Counted from the first letter of the stretch, positions 18,364-27,909 are shown. The stretch: DNA of 64,000 nt from Vibrio bivalvicida (GCF_001399455.2 NZ_LLEI02000075.1:124001-188000), one strand, 5' to 3'. Notes: generated by a model from the letters alone, not told the origin. A program made the numbers and translations.

Positions 18364-18595
18364 AGCTAATTCCGTAGGCGTGGGTATGGAAGTTAGCGGC
18401 AATATAATACATAGCAAGGGGGTAAATGCAAGAAAAAAATTAAAAAAACTAGTGGTCAAGCGATTGCGTTAGCCGTATAATCCGTCCGCAATATCTAATC
18501 CAAATGCAGCCTAGCATCTCTGCTTACTGCCCTCATTATGCGAAACGATGAGATTGGATTGTTCTTTTTACTCCTCTAATTGTGAGATATTGCAA
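18364..18595. promoter_or_regulatory. xseA-guaB divergent promoter region with PurR-like site
   Basis: A perfect TATAAT lies at 18476-18481, reading toward guaB. Just upstream, GGTCAAGCGATTGCGT (18454-18469) matches the PurR palindrome ACGCAAACGTTTGCGT at 11 of 16 positions, with an intact right half. It overlaps the expected -35 region. That placement suits repression of guaB by PurR, as known in enterobacteria. The match is moderate. Confidence 0.5.
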
Positions 18596-20059
18596 ATGCT
18601 AAGAATTGCCAAAGAAGCGCTGACATTCGATGACGTACTACTTGTGCCAGCACACTCCACTGTTCTCCCAAACACAGCTGATCTTCGCACTCAGCTAACT
18701 AAGAACATCACCCTAAACATCCCAATGATTTCGGCGTCTATGGACACCGTTACTGAAGCGCGCCTAGCAATTGCACTAGCGCAAGAGGGTGGCATTGGCT
18801 TTATCCACAAGAACATGTCGATTGAGCAGCAAGCAGAAATGGTTCATCAGGTTAAGATTTACGAAGCAGGTGTGGTTTCTCACCCTGTGACAGTTAGCCC
18901 TGATGCCACAATTGCTGATGTGGTTGCTCTTACTGAAAAGCATGGTTTTGCAGGTTTCCCTGTAGTGACAGATAACAACGAACTGGTTGGTATCATCACT
19001 GGTCGTGACGTTCGTTTCGTAACGGACCTTTCTAAGAAAGTAGAAGTTGTGATGACGCCTAAAGAGCGTCTAGCGGCTGTTAAAGAAGGTGCAACTCGTG
19101 AAGAAGTTCAAGAGAAAATGCACGAAGCGCGCGTAGAGAAAGTACTGGTTGTGAATGATGAGTTCCAACTAACCGGTATGATCACAGCAAAAGACTTCCA
19201 TAAAGCAGAGCGTAAACCAAACGCATGTAAAGACGAGCAAGGTCGCCTACGTGTAGGTGCAGCCGTTGGCGCAGGCGCGGGTAACGAAGAACGCGTTAAA
19301 GCTCTAGTAGAAGCAGGCGTAGACGTTCTACTTATCGACTCTTCACACGGTCACTCTGAAGGTGTTCTAAACCGTATTCGCGAAACTCGCGCGGCATACC
19401 CAGATCTAGACATCATTGGCGGTAACGTAGCAACAGGTGCAGGCGCGAAGGCTCTGATCGAAGCTGGCGTAAGCGCAGTGAAAGTGGGTATTGGCCCTGG
19501 TTCTATCTGTACAACTCGTATCGTTACTGGTGTTGGTGTACCTCAAGTTACCGCTATTGCAGACGCAGCAGAAGTTGCTGGCGAGTACGGCATTCCTGTT
19601 ATCGCTGACGGCGGTATTCGTTTCTCTGGTGATATCTGTAAAGCAATTGTAGCGGGCGCATCTGTTGTGATGGTTGGTTCAATGTTCGCGGGTACTGAAG
19701 AAGCTCCGGGTGAAGTGATTCTATACAACGGTCGTTCATACAAAGCATACCGTGGTATGGGTTCACTAGGCGCTATGTCTCAAGGCTCTTCTGACCGTTA
19801 CTTCCAGTCAGATAACGCAGCAGACAAGCTAGTACCAGAAGGTATCGAAGGTCGTATCGCATACAAAGGCCGCCTAAAAGAGATCGTTCACCAACAGATG
19901 GGTGGTCTACGTTCAAGCATGGGTCTTACAGGCAGTGCAACGGTTGAAGATATGCGTACTAAAGCTGAATTCGTACGTATTTCAGGCGCTGGCATGAAAG
20001 AGTCTCATGTACACGACGTTCAAATTACGAAAGAGGCTCCAAACTACCGTCTAGGCTAA
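18596..20059 (+). CDS. guaB: Inosine-5'-monophosphate dehydrogenase
   Basis: Oxidises IMP to XMP with NAD+, the committed step to GMP. The 487-residue product begins MLRIAKEALTFDDVLLVPAHS at ATG 18596. The TIM barrel is interrupted by two CBS domains (about 95-205). The catalytic loop is GIGPGSICTTRIVTGVG with the active-site cysteine, followed by the YRGMGSLGAM flap. An in-frame upstream GTG/ATG would add 16 non-conserved residues and was rejected. It pairs with guaA 116 bp downstream. Confidence 0.97.
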   Translation: MLRIAKEALTFDDVLLVPAHSTVLPNTADLRTQLTKNITLNIPMISASMDTVTEARLAIALAQEGGIGFIHKNMSIEQQAEMVHQVKIYEAGVVSHPVTVSPDATIADVVALTEKHGFAGFPVVTDNNELVGIITGRDVRFVTDLSKKVEVVMTPKERLAAVKEGATREEVQEKMHEARVEKVLVVNDEFQLTGMITAKDFHKAERKPNACKDEQGRLRVGAAVGAGAGNEERVKALVEAGVDVLLIDSSHGHSEGVLNRIRETRAAYPDLDIIGGNVATGAGAKALIEAGVSAVKVGIGPGSICTTRIVTGVGVPQVTAIADAAEVAGEYGIPVIADGGIRFSGDICKAIVAGASVVMVGSMFAGTEEAPGEVILYNGRSYKAYRGMGSLGAMSQGSSDRYFQSDNAADKLVPEGIEGRIAYKGRLKEIVHQQMGGLRSSMGLTGSATVEDMRTKAEFVRISGAGMKESHVHDVQITKEAPNYRLG

Positions 20060-20084
20060 TCCTAATTCGATTAGTATAAACCTG

Positions 20085-20100
20085 ACGGAAACGTTTGCTT
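20085..20100 (+). promoter_or_regulatory. PurR-like box between guaB and guaA
   Basis: ACGGAAACGTTTGCTT matches the PurR consensus ACGCAAACGTTTGCGT at 14 of 16 positions. It lies after the guaB stop and 76 bp before the guaA start, so guaA may have its own purine-controlled promoter. Confidence 0.6.
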
Positions 20101-20121
20101 TTTTCCTTGAAGCATTAATAA

Positions 20122-20147
20122 GAGGCGAGTAAACTCGCCTCCGTTTT
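20122..20147 (+). terminator. Hairpin/terminator between guaB and guaA
   Basis: GAGGCGAGT (20122-20130) and ACTCGCCTC (20133-20141) pair perfectly, followed by CGTTTT. The T-run is short, so it may be a partial terminator or attenuator that leaves some read-through into guaA. Confidence 0.7.
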
Positions 20148-20175
20148 AATAACCTAGCTTATAAGACTGCTCAAA

Positions 20176-21729
20176 ATGACTAAAAATATCCATGACCAAC
20201 GTATTCTGATCTTGGACTTCGGTTCTCAGTACACTCAACTTGTCGCGCGCCGCGTCCGTGAAATCGGCGTTTACTGTGAACTTTGGAGCTGGGATGTAGA
20301 AGAAGCGGATATTCGTGAATTCAACCCAGATGGCATCATCCTATCTGGTGGCCCTGAAAGTGTTACCGAGGACAACTCTCCTCGCGCTCCTCAATATGTA
20401 TTTGACTCAGGTGTTCCAGTATTTGGTGTATGTTACGGCATGCAAACAATGGCTGAGCAGCTAGGTGGCAAAGTTGCCGGCTCTACTGAGCGTGAGTTTG
20501 GATACGCTCAAGTTAAAGTTTCTGGTGAATCGGCACTATTTAAAGATCTTGAAGCGACTCAAGACGTTTGGATGAGCCACGGTGACAAAGTAGTAGAAAT
20601 TCCAGCAGATTTTGTCAAAGTTGGTGAGACCGAGACTTGTCCTTACGCTGCAATGGCGAATGAAGAAAAGAAATACTACGGTGTTCAGTTTCACCCAGAA
20701 GTAACGCACACTAAACAAGGACTGCAGATGCTAGAGAACTTTGTTCTTGGCGTATGTGGCTGTGAGCGTCTATGGACTTCTGAATCAATCATCGAAGATG
20801 CGGTTGCACGTATCAAAGAGCAGGTTGGTGATGATGAAGTTATCCTAGGTCTATCTGGCGGTGTTGATTCATCAGTAGTAGCGATGCTAGTTCACCGTGC
20901 AATCGGTGACAGATTAACCTGTGTATTTGTTGATAATGGTCTACTTCGCCTTAACGAAGGTCAGCAAGTTATGGATATGTTTGGTGATCAGTTTGGTCTT
21001 AACATTATCAAAGTTGACGCTGAAGAACGTTTCTTAGCTGCGCTTGAAGGCAAGTCTGATCCAGAAGAGAAGCGTAAGACTATCGGTCACGTATTTGTTG
21101 ACGTATTCGACGAAGAGTCTAAGAAGCTTAAGAACGCTAAATGGTTAGCGCAGGGTACTATCTACCCAGACGTAATCGAATCTGCAGCATCTAAGACGGG
21201 TAAAGCGCACGTAATCAAATCACACCACAATGTGGGCGGTCTTCCAGATGATATGGAAATGGGCCTTGTTGAGCCATTACGTGAGCTGTTTAAAGACGAA
21301 GTACGTAAGATTGGCCTAGAGCTTGGCTTACCTTACAATATGCTTTACCGCCACCCGTTCCCTGGCCCTGGTCTTGGTGTTCGCGTACTTGGCGAAATCA
21401 AGAAAGAATACTGTGACTTACTACGCCGTGCTGATGCTATCTTTATTGAAGAGTTACATACTGCTGACCTATACAACAAAGTATCTCAAGCGTTCACGGT
21501 ATTCCTACCTGTACGCTCTGTAGGTGTAATGGGCGATGGCCGCAAGTACGACTGGGTTGTATCGCTACGTGCGGTAGAAACTATCGACTTTATGACGGCG
21601 CATTGGGCACACTTACCATATGACTTCCTAGGCAAGGTTTCTAACCGCATTATCAACGAAGTAGATGGCATTTCTCGCGTGGTATACGACATTTCAGGTA
21701 AACCACCAGCAACAATTGAGTGGGAATAA
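20176..21729 (+). CDS. guaA: GMP synthase (glutamine-hydrolysing)
   Basis: Converts XMP to GMP using glutamine and ATP. The 517-residue product has an N-terminal class I glutamine amidotransferase domain (about 8-200; VFGVCYGMQ with the nucleophile cysteine, QFHPEVTHT with His and Glu). The ATP-pyrophosphatase domain follows with P-loop LGLSGGVDSSVVA, and a C-terminal dimerisation domain ends KPPATIEWE. It is complete and of normal length. A strong terminator follows. Confidence 0.97.
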   Translation: MTKNIHDQRILILDFGSQYTQLVARRVREIGVYCELWSWDVEEADIREFNPDGIILSGGPESVTEDNSPRAPQYVFDSGVPVFGVCYGMQTMAEQLGGKVAGSTEREFGYAQVKVSGESALFKDLEATQDVWMSHGDKVVEIPADFVKVGETETCPYAAMANEEKKYYGVQFHPEVTHTKQGLQMLENFVLGVCGCERLWTSESIIEDAVARIKEQVGDDEVILGLSGGVDSSVVAMLVHRAIGDRLTCVFVDNGLLRLNEGQQVMDMFGDQFGLNIIKVDAEERFLAALEGKSDPEEKRKTIGHVFVDVFDEESKKLKNAKWLAQGTIYPDVIESAASKTGKAHVIKSHHNVGGLPDDMEMGLVEPLRELFKDEVRKIGLELGLPYNMLYRHPFPGPGLGVRVLGEIKKEYCDLLRRADAIFIEELHTADLYNKVSQAFTVFLPVRSVGVMGDGRKYDWVVSLRAVETIDFMTAHWAHLPYDFLGKVSNRIINEVDGISRVVYDISGKPPATIEWE

Positions 21730-21752
21730 TTTTCCTGTTTGAATAGATTAAC

Positions 21753-21780
21753 TAAGCCAGTCATCGGACTGGCTTTTTTT
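21753..21780 (+). terminator. Terminator after guaA
   Basis: AAGCCAGTC and GACTGGCTT form a 9-bp stem with a short loop, followed by TTTTTT. Confidence 0.9.
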
Positions 21781-22022
21781 ATACCACAAGATAATTAACG
21801 TTATTTTCTGTGTTTTTACCAAACGATGTTTCTATTAATTAAGACGTTTCTAGAACATTCGTTTTTTGAACCTACTAGACAGTTTTTATTAGTACGATAG
21901 TTTCAGATTCCGTTGCAACTTAAGAGTGACTCGCAACTTGACCTTAACGCAACATACTAGCCGTGAAGTTAGTGGCTGAGTTTTCTAGTCTTTGTTCAGA
22001 AATTCACTTAAGGACTTGTCTG

Positions 22023-23705
22023 ATGAAGAAAACAAGCTACCTCGCAGCACTAGCCATGCTATCTGCGGCACCTACATCTTGGGCGACGATGAACATCCAG
22101 CCCGATCCTCAAAACCCTACTGGTTATGTCGTTTCACGTGCTGATATCCAAGCAGCAGAGAGTCAGCAGACGGCGGATCCTATGTATCACATATGGTCTC
22201 AAGCGTTACGAACGGCGCCAAACGCAGTGGTTGAAGCGATTGATTCGGGGTTAGCAACCAACCCAGGTAACGTAAAAAGAGCAGAGCGAGTATTTCCAAG
22301 AGCAGAGTGGGACTTTCTTACCCATATGGCTGCTCCAGAATACACCTATACGCGTTTCTTACGTGCTATTGGTAAGTTCCCGGCATTTTGTGCAGAGTAC
22401 ACCGATGGGCGTGATTCTGATGCCATCTGTAAACGTTCGATCGTGACCGCTTTTGCTCATTTTGCTCAAGAAACTGGTGGGCATATAGCGAAAGATAATC
22501 TCTCTGACAACCCACTAGCTTTAGAAGAGTGGCAACAAGCACTAGTGCATGTACGCGAAATGGGCTGGTCTGAAGGTCAGGAAGGCTATACCACAGGTTG
22601 TGGGCAGAATGATTGGCAAAACAAAAAGTGGCCTTGTGCTACTGGGCAGGGCTATTTTGGCCGAGGTGCCAAGCAGCTTTCTTACCACTTTAACTATGGC
22701 GCATTCTCTGAAGCCATGTTTGATGGTGATGCGTCAGTGCTGCTCAACAATCCAGGTTTAGTGGCAGACTCTTGGTTAAACCTAGCTTCTGCTATTTGGT
22801 TCTTCCTCACACCACAAGCACCCAAGCCGGCAATGCTGCATGTCATTGATAAAACATGGTCGCCTTCTCAGCGTGAAGTTGACGCAGGAATTGGTTACGG
22901 TTTTGGTACCACGATTAACATCATCAACGGTGGGATTGAATGTGGTGAGCAAAACAAAAACAAAGGGCAGCCAGTTAACCGTATTCGCTACTGGGAAGGT
23001 TTGTCGGCTCACTATCAGCTTCCTATTGAAGCCGATGAAAAGAACACCTGCTGGCAGCAAACGCCTTACGGCAGCCTGAATCTTAATGGCGCAACGGATG
23101 TGCTTTACACCAACTGGGATGGGAACTGGAAATACTATGCAGACAGACCGGGGGGGTACTCCTTCGAGTGTGAGCTGGTTGGCTTCCAAACCGCTTATTC
23201 AGCACTTGTTTCGGGTGATTACGAGAAGTGTGTAACCAATCTCTACGGCTCACACGCTAGTTGGCCTGAAGTCCGTGTGGTTGAGAAGTTAGACCCCGTC
23301 GATCCTAATCCAGACAATGGAACAGGCTGGAGCGCAACGAAGGTGTACAACGCTGGTGATCAAGTTACCTATAAAGGGGCCACTTACAAAGCGAAATGGT
23401 GGACGCAAGGTGATGATCCAAGCTTAGGTGGTCCATGGGAGTTAGTGGCTGGTACACCAGAGCCGACGCCTGATCCTACTCCAGACCCAACCCCAACGCC
23501 TGATCCGCAGCCGACACCAACTCCAGACCCACAACCAACACCGGATCCAAATACGTTTATTCAGTGGCAACCGGGTGTTTCTCAGGTCGCGAATGGCGAT
23601 AAAGTGACCTACAACGGTAAGTGTTTTATTGCCAAAAATGGTCCAGGAACGTGGGATACACCAACTCAAGCAAACTGGTTCTGGGACGAAATTTCTTGCC
23701 AGTAA
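22023..23705 (+). CDS. Secreted GH19 chitinase with two chitin-binding modules
   Basis: Extracellular endochitinase. The 560-residue product has a signal peptide (about 1-20, TSYLAALAMLSAAPTSWA) and a glycoside hydrolase family 19 domain (about 80-400). The segment AHFAQETGGHIAKDN carries the catalytic glutamate and GYFGRGAKQLSYHFNYG is the family loop. Two type-3/CBM5-12 chitin-binding modules (about 435-480 and 515-560; GDQVTYKGATYKAKWW, GDKVTYNGKCFIAKNG) flank a Pro-Thr-Asp linker of repeated PTPDP units. ATG 22023 gives the signal peptide; an upstream GTG frame was rejected. The gene stands alone with its own terminator. Confidence 0.94.
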   Translation: MKKTSYLAALAMLSAAPTSWATMNIQPDPQNPTGYVVSRADIQAAESQQTADPMYHIWSQALRTAPNAVVEAIDSGLATNPGNVKRAERVFPRAEWDFLTHMAAPEYTYTRFLRAIGKFPAFCAEYTDGRDSDAICKRSIVTAFAHFAQETGGHIAKDNLSDNPLALEEWQQALVHVREMGWSEGQEGYTTGCGQNDWQNKKWPCATGQGYFGRGAKQLSYHFNYGAFSEAMFDGDASVLLNNPGLVADSWLNLASAIWFFLTPQAPKPAMLHVIDKTWSPSQREVDAGIGYGFGTTINIINGGIECGEQNKNKGQPVNRIRYWEGLSAHYQLPIEADEKNTCWQQTPYGSLNLNGATDVLYTNWDGNWKYYADRPGGYSFECELVGFQTAYSALVSGDYEKCVTNLYGSHASWPEVRVVEKLDPVDPNPDNGTGWSATKVYNAGDQVTYKGATYKAKWWTQGDDPSLGGPWELVAGTPEPTPDPTPDPTPTPDPQPTPTPDPQPTPDPNTFIQWQPGVSQVANGDKVTYNGKCFIAKNGPGTWDTPTQANWFWDEISCQ

Positions 23706-23732
23706 GTCTTTAAAACAAGATAAATCGATTGA

Positions 23733-23767
23733 ATAGGCCCTGAATTTATTTCAGGGCCTATTTTTTC
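23733..23767 (+). terminator. Terminator after the chitinase gene
   Basis: AATAGGCCCTGAAAT-type arms (AGGCCCTGAA and TTCAGGGCCT) form a long stem, followed by ATTTTTTC. Confidence 0.88.
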
Positions 23768-23898
23768 TTACTCGATGTTGTACGGATTTCACGTGTTTTG
23801 CATCCCTTATCGGCTCAAATACGGTCAAAGTTCTCATTTAATGATTTGCGCAACCTTAGATTGCGATTCCGAACACTATCTTTTTTATTGAACGTCAC

Positions 23899-23920
23899 TA
23901 AAATTTGCGCGTAAATTTTA
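23899..23920. promoter_or_regulatory. 22-bp palindrome upstream of satP
   Basis: TAAAATTT (23899-23906), spacer GCGCGT, AAATTTTA (23913-23920) is a perfect 8-bp inverted repeat ending 25 bp before the satP ATG. It may be an operator or a 5'-UTR hairpin. The binding partner is unknown. Confidence 0.45.
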
Positions 23921-23945
23921 TTAACTTTTTTTAAAGGTGCGCAAA

Positions 23946-24542
23946 ATGTCAACAAAACTGGCGAACCCGGCTCCATTGGGCCTAATGGGTTTCGGTATGA
24001 CAACCATCCTGCTAAACATCCACAATGCAGGTTTTTTCCCTATTGATTCAATGATCCTAGCAATGGGTATTTTCTATGGTGGTCTGAGCCAAGTTTTTGT
24101 CGGCATGATGTGTTTCAAGCGTGGTGATACTTTTGGTACTACGGCGTTTACTTCTTACGGCCTGTTCTGGCTAACATTGGTTGGAATTCTTGTTATGCCA
24201 TACATGGGGCTACCAGCAAGCCCAGCAAGCTTTATGGGTTGGTACTTAGCGTTATGGGGTATTTTCACAGGCTTTATGTTTATTGGCTCACTATGCTACC
24301 CAGTAGCAAAGCAAGTAGTATTTGGCTCACTAACAATCCTATTCTTCTTACTAGCAGCGCGTGATTTCACAGGTAGTCAGTTCATCGGTACTATTGCGGG
24401 TATTGAAGGTATCTTCTGCGGCGCGAGCGCGATCTACTTCGCTATGGCACAAGTACTGAACAACGAATATGGCCGTACTATCTTGCCAATTGGTGAGAAA
24501 AAGCCAGCAGTAGAAATGCCTCTAGAGCAGGTAGCGGCATAA
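23946..24542 (+). CDS. satP: SatP/YaaH-family acetate-succinate transporter
   Basis: Inner-membrane carrier of the GPR1/FUN34/YaaH family for acetate and related monocarboxylates. The 198 residues contain the signature NPAPLGLMGFGMTT at the N-terminus and six predicted membrane helices, with YGGLSQVFVGMM in the second. ATG 23946 starts at MSTKLANPAPL; an upstream GTG would add three residues. It stands alone between terminators. Acetate is the usual substrate, inferred here from the family. Confidence 0.9.
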   Translation: MSTKLANPAPLGLMGFGMTTILLNIHNAGFFPIDSMILAMGIFYGGLSQVFVGMMCFKRGDTFGTTAFTSYGLFWLTLVGILVMPYMGLPASPASFMGWYLALWGIFTGFMFIGSLCYPVAKQVVFGSLTILFFLLAARDFTGSQFIGTIAGIEGIFCGASAIYFAMAQVLNNEYGRTILPIGEKKPAVEMPLEQVAA

Positions 24543-24633
24543 TTAAAAGAATTTAGTTGATGATGTGCCTGAAGCAACATTGACTAAACCTAAGTTATCT
24601 AACTTAGTAAATTTTTGGGAACAATAAGATGAA

Positions 24634-24664
24634 AGGGGTTAGCCATTGGCTAACCCCTTTTTTT
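24634..24664. terminator. Terminator between satP and the alanine symporter gene
   Basis: AAAGGGGTTAGCCA and TGGCTAACCCCTTT form a 14-bp stem with a minimal loop, then TTTTAC on the plus strand. A-rich bases on the other side let it serve both convergent genes. Confidence 0.88.
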
Positions 24665-24701
24665 ACCACTGCATTTTCTTATTTTTTATAGCGTGTCGCT
24701 A

Positions 24702-26240
24702 TTAGGTTGAAGGTTGTTCAACCGGTTTGGACTCTGGTTCAGCCGTTGGCTGCTTGCCAGTTTTACGGCGGTACTTGTCTTCCCAGTAATCAGCACCTTT
24801 GATGCCTAGTTTTACTGGGTTGAACGTGTACTCTGTAACACCTTGTTTTTGTTGCTCTTCATAATCATTCAGAGCTTTCAAAGCAGGCTTAGACATGAAG
24901 AAGATGATCAAGATACCAACGATGTTTAGCCACGCCATTAGACCTACACCTACGTCACCCATTGCCCATGCAAGGTTTGCTGTCTTAACTGTACCGTAGA
25001 ACACGACTGCGATTAGTGCCACTTTTAGTAGGAACATCAGTCCATTAACTTTGATGTGGCGACGGATGTAAGCCACGTTAGTTTCTGCGATGTAGTAGTA
25101 AGCAAGAATCGTAGTAAACGCGAAGAAGAACAGTGCGATTGCGATGAATGGTTTACCAATGCCTGGTAGTGCACTTTCAATTGCCATCTGAGTGAATACC
25201 GGGCCGTTTGCAGCAATATCAGCAGCAACGTTCTGTACTAGGAAGCCTTCAGCGCCATGAACGTTGTATGCACCAGTGATGATGATCATAAATGCAGTTG
25301 CAGAACATACTAGTAGTGTATCGATGTAGATAGAGAACGATTGTACTAGACCTTGTTGCGCAGGGTGATCAACGCTCGCTGCTGCCGCTGCGTGAGGACC
25401 AGTACCTTGGCCTGCTTCGTTTGAGTAAACACCACGTTTAACACCCCAACCGATAGCTGCACCAACACCTGCCATAGGTGTGAATGCATCGCCAATGATC
25501 ATAGAGAATACGCGTGGTACTTCACCGATGTTGAGAAGGATGATGATGAAGGCTGTCACAATGTAAGCAAGCGCCATGAAAGGAACAACAATCTGCGTGA
25601 AGTTAGCAATACGTTTAACGCCACCGAAGATGATAAACGCTAGGATGACTGAAATCAGCGTACCTGTGAAGATCTTCGCAAAGCTGAATGTACCGATAGC
25701 TGTTTCAATCATTTCACCAGAACCGAATGCTGCTTCAACCGCATTACCGATACTGTTTGACTGAACGCCAGGTAGTAGGAAACCACAAGCAAAGATAGTC
25801 GCGATTGCGAAGATCCATGCGTACCAAGTTTGACCCATTGCTTTTTCAATGTAGTAAGCCGGACCACCACGGAACTGGCCTTCGTCTTCTTCCTTGTAGA
25901 TCTGTGCCAGTGTTGACTCTGCGTACGCTGTTGCTGCGCCAAAGAAGGCCACAACCCACATCCAGAATACTGCACCTGGACCACCAAAACCGATAGCCGC
26001 CGCAACACCTGCAATGTTACCTGTACCCACACGACCAGATAGCGAAACCGCTAGTGCTTGGAATGATGAGATACCCTTAGTAGAACTTTTCCCTGAAAGA
26101 AGTAAACGCCACATTTCACTAAAGTGACGAACTTGAACAAATCGAGTCATGATCGAATAGAACAAACCAGCGCCAAGGCAAAGGTAAATCAATACCGGGC
26201 TCCAGATAATTCCATTCAGAAAATCAACTAATGACTGCAT
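24702..26240 (-). CDS. AGCS-family Na+/alanine (glycine) symporter
   Basis: Sodium-coupled amino-acid carrier of the inner membrane, 512 residues and about eleven helices. Family signatures include SLSGRVGTGNIAGVAAAIGFGGPGA cut across the first re-entrant helices, FRGGPAYYIEKAMG, and VKRGVYSNEAGQGTGPHAAAAA. The C-terminal tail (about 460-512) is hydrophilic and lysine/proline-rich. It faces dadA across 314 bp on the same strand, so alanine uptake and D-alanine oxidation genes sit together. No glycine riboswitch was seen upstream. Confidence 0.9.
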   Translation of the reverse strand: MQSLVDFLNGIIWSPVLIYLCLGAGLFYSIMTRFVQVRHFSEMWRLLLSGKSSTKGISSFQALAVSLSGRVGTGNIAGVAAAIGFGGPGAVFWMWVVAFFGAATAYAESTLAQIYKEEDEGQFRGGPAYYIEKAMGQTWYAWIFAIATIFACGFLLPGVQSNSIGNAVEAAFGSGEMIETAIGTFSFAKIFTGTLISVILAFIIFGGVKRIANFTQIVVPFMALAYIVTAFIIILLNIGEVPRVFSMIIGDAFTPMAGVGAAIGWGVKRGVYSNEAGQGTGPHAAAAASVDHPAQQGLVQSFSIYIDTLLVCSATAFMIIITGAYNVHGAEGFLVQNVAADIAANGPVFTQMAIESALPGIGKPFIAIALFFFAFTTILAYYYIAETNVAYIRRHIKVNGLMFLLKVALIAVVFYGTVKTANLAWAMGDVGVGLMAWLNIVGILIIFFMSKPALKALNDYEEQQKQGVTEYTFNPVKLGIKGADYWEDKYRRKTGKQPTAEPESKPVEQPST

Positions 26241-26554
26241 AAGTATTTTCCCTGTTTTGTTTTATAGTGGTTGTTTTCTGAACAGGATATTACCCTTTCT
26301 GTAATGTAATTGTTAATTTATTTATTTGTTAGTGTTAATTAGCGTGACCCAAAACACAAAGTGCTAAAAAATTGTTAAATAGTAGCGATTGATTACTTAC
26401 TGAGCTTCAATTGGAACGCTATATGGTCGATTGGGGAGGTTTGGTGGTGGATTATACGTACGACAAATAACCCAAATACGTTGCTATATATTTTGTTAAT
26501 AGAACGTAAATGAGTTAATTGTGTTGATGTGAAGAGTACGGTTTAGCTTAGCTT
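26241..26554. other. Upstream region of the alanine symporter gene
   Basis: 314 bp, AT-rich, holding the symporter promoter and the dadA 3' flank. I looked on both strands for the glycine riboswitch found before some Vibrio Na+/alanine symporter genes and saw no GGAGAG or CCGAAGGGGCAA-like blocks. No gene seen. Confidence 0.45.
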
Positions 26555-27805
26555 TTAGGCATACCTCTCCATACTGAGCTCTGAAAGAGGCTTCTGACCG
26601 TTTGATGCCATCAACTCGGCTAAGATATCGGCTGAACCACACGCCATCGTCCAGCCCAATGTTCCATGCCCAGTGTTGGTGAACAAATTGCTGAACTTTG
26701 TTTGGCCTATGATTGGCGTTCCATCCGGTGTCATGGGGCGAAACCCTGTCCAGTATTCAGCCTGAGAGAAATCAACGCCTTGTGGGAACAAGTCACTGAC
26801 GACGTGGTTTAGTGTTGCGAGACGCTTGTCGGGTAAAGCAGGATCAAACCCGGCCAACTCTGCGGTGCCTGCGACACGGATCCTTTGGTCAAAGCGGGTG
26901 AGTGCCACTTTATAGGTTTCATCCATAATGGTGGACGAAGGGGCTTGCCGTTCGTTAGTGACTGGCAGGGTCAATGAGTAGCCCTTAACCGGATAAACCG
27001 GAATATCGATACCGATCGGGTTAAGTAGAGCTTTCGAGTAACTGCCTAATGCGACCACAAAGTAATCAGCACTTAACGTCCCTAGAGAGGTTTTAACACC
27101 CACCACCTTAGTGCCTTCCGTCAGCAGAGCCTCAACATCTGTGTTAAACATAAACTCAACCCCAGCTTGCTCTGCCATCTTATGCAGCTGTTGGCAAAAC
27201 AGATAGCAATCTCCGGTTTCGTCATCAGGCAGGTAAAGCCCGCCAACCAACTCACCTTGCATATTGGCCAGCCCTGGTTCTTGATTGAGACATTGCTTGG
27301 CATCGAGTAATTTGAACTGGGTGCCACTCTCTTCTAGCAGCGCCATATCTTTTTCTACGGCTTTAAGCTGGGCAGAAGTGCGGAATATTTGCAGCGTGCC
27401 TTGAGTACGTCCTTGGTAATCGAGCTCAAACTGTTGGTTTAATGCGGCTAAACACTCACGGCTACGATTGGCGATGGTAAGCATACGAGATTTGTTGACA
27501 CGGTACTTATCCAACTGGCAATTGCCGAGCATTTGACTCGCCCAGTGGAGCAAATCAGGGCTGAGGGAGGGCTTAATTTTCAGCGGGGCATGTTGTTCAA
27601 ATAGCCACTTAATGGCTTTAGTGGGAATGCCAGGCGCAGCCCAAGGCGAAGAGTAGCCATATGAGATTTGGCCTGCATTGGCAAAGCTAGTTTCTTCTCC
27701 CGCTTTAGCTTGTCTGTCTATCACAGTGACATCGAATCCAGCTTGATTTAAGTACCAAGCACTGGTTAATCCGATGACCCCACTCCCTAAAACAATCACC
27801 TTCAC
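26555..27805 (-). CDS. dadA: D-amino acid dehydrogenase small subunit
   Basis: FAD-dependent membrane-associated enzyme that oxidises D-alanine and other D-amino acids to 2-oxo acids, passing electrons to the respiratory chain. The 416-residue product begins with the dinucleotide-binding loop VIVLGSGVIGLTSAWYL and ends with YWTGFRPMTPDGTPIIGQT and TNTGHGTLGWTMACGSA, the C-terminal FAD motif. Length matches DadA. It is not next to an alanine racemase gene, unlike the E. coli dadAX operon. A divergent LysR gene 104 bp away probably regulates it. Confidence 0.92.
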   Translation of the reverse strand: MKVIVLGSGVIGLTSAWYLNQAGFDVTVIDRQAKAGEETSFANAGQISYGYSSPWAAPGIPTKAIKWLFEQHAPLKIKPSLSPDLLHWASQMLGNCQLDKYRVNKSRMLTIANRSRECLAALNQQFELDYQGRTQGTLQIFRTSAQLKAVEKDMALLEESGTQFKLLDAKQCLNQEPGLANMQGELVGGLYLPDDETGDCYLFCQQLHKMAEQAGVEFMFNTDVEALLTEGTKVVGVKTSLGTLSADYFVVALGSYSKALLNPIGIDIPVYPVKGYSLTLPVTNERQAPSSTIMDETYKVALTRFDQRIRVAGTAELAGFDPALPDKRLATLNHVVSDLFPQGVDFSQAEYWTGFRPMTPDGTPIIGQTKFSNLFTNTGHGTLGWTMACGSADILAELMASNGQKPLSELSMERYA

Positions 27806-27909
27806 GAACGTTACTCACAGTTTGAAATTTTGCTAAGGATGAATAATTTACATCTGCTTAACAATCGATAAGAATTGATATTGGGTTTTAGTTTTTCTAA
27901 AGGCTTAAT
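27806..27909. promoter_or_regulatory. dadA-lysR divergent promoter region
   Basis: A 104-bp region between divergent genes. CAAT-N8-ATTG (27862-27877) is a candidate LysR-type binding palindrome. Placement is typical for an autoregulated LysR gene controlling its neighbour; the site itself is a guess. Confidence 0.35.

Noticed and set aside
15497..18510. 14-base repeat AATCCAAATGCAGC at 15497-15510 and 18497-18510
   Set aside because: Several 14-mer coincidences are expected in 64 kb and neither copy sits in a shared structure.
26241..26554. Possible glycine riboswitch before the Na+/alanine symporter gene
   Set aside because: Some Vibrio symporter genes have one, but the conserved core blocks are absent on both strands here.
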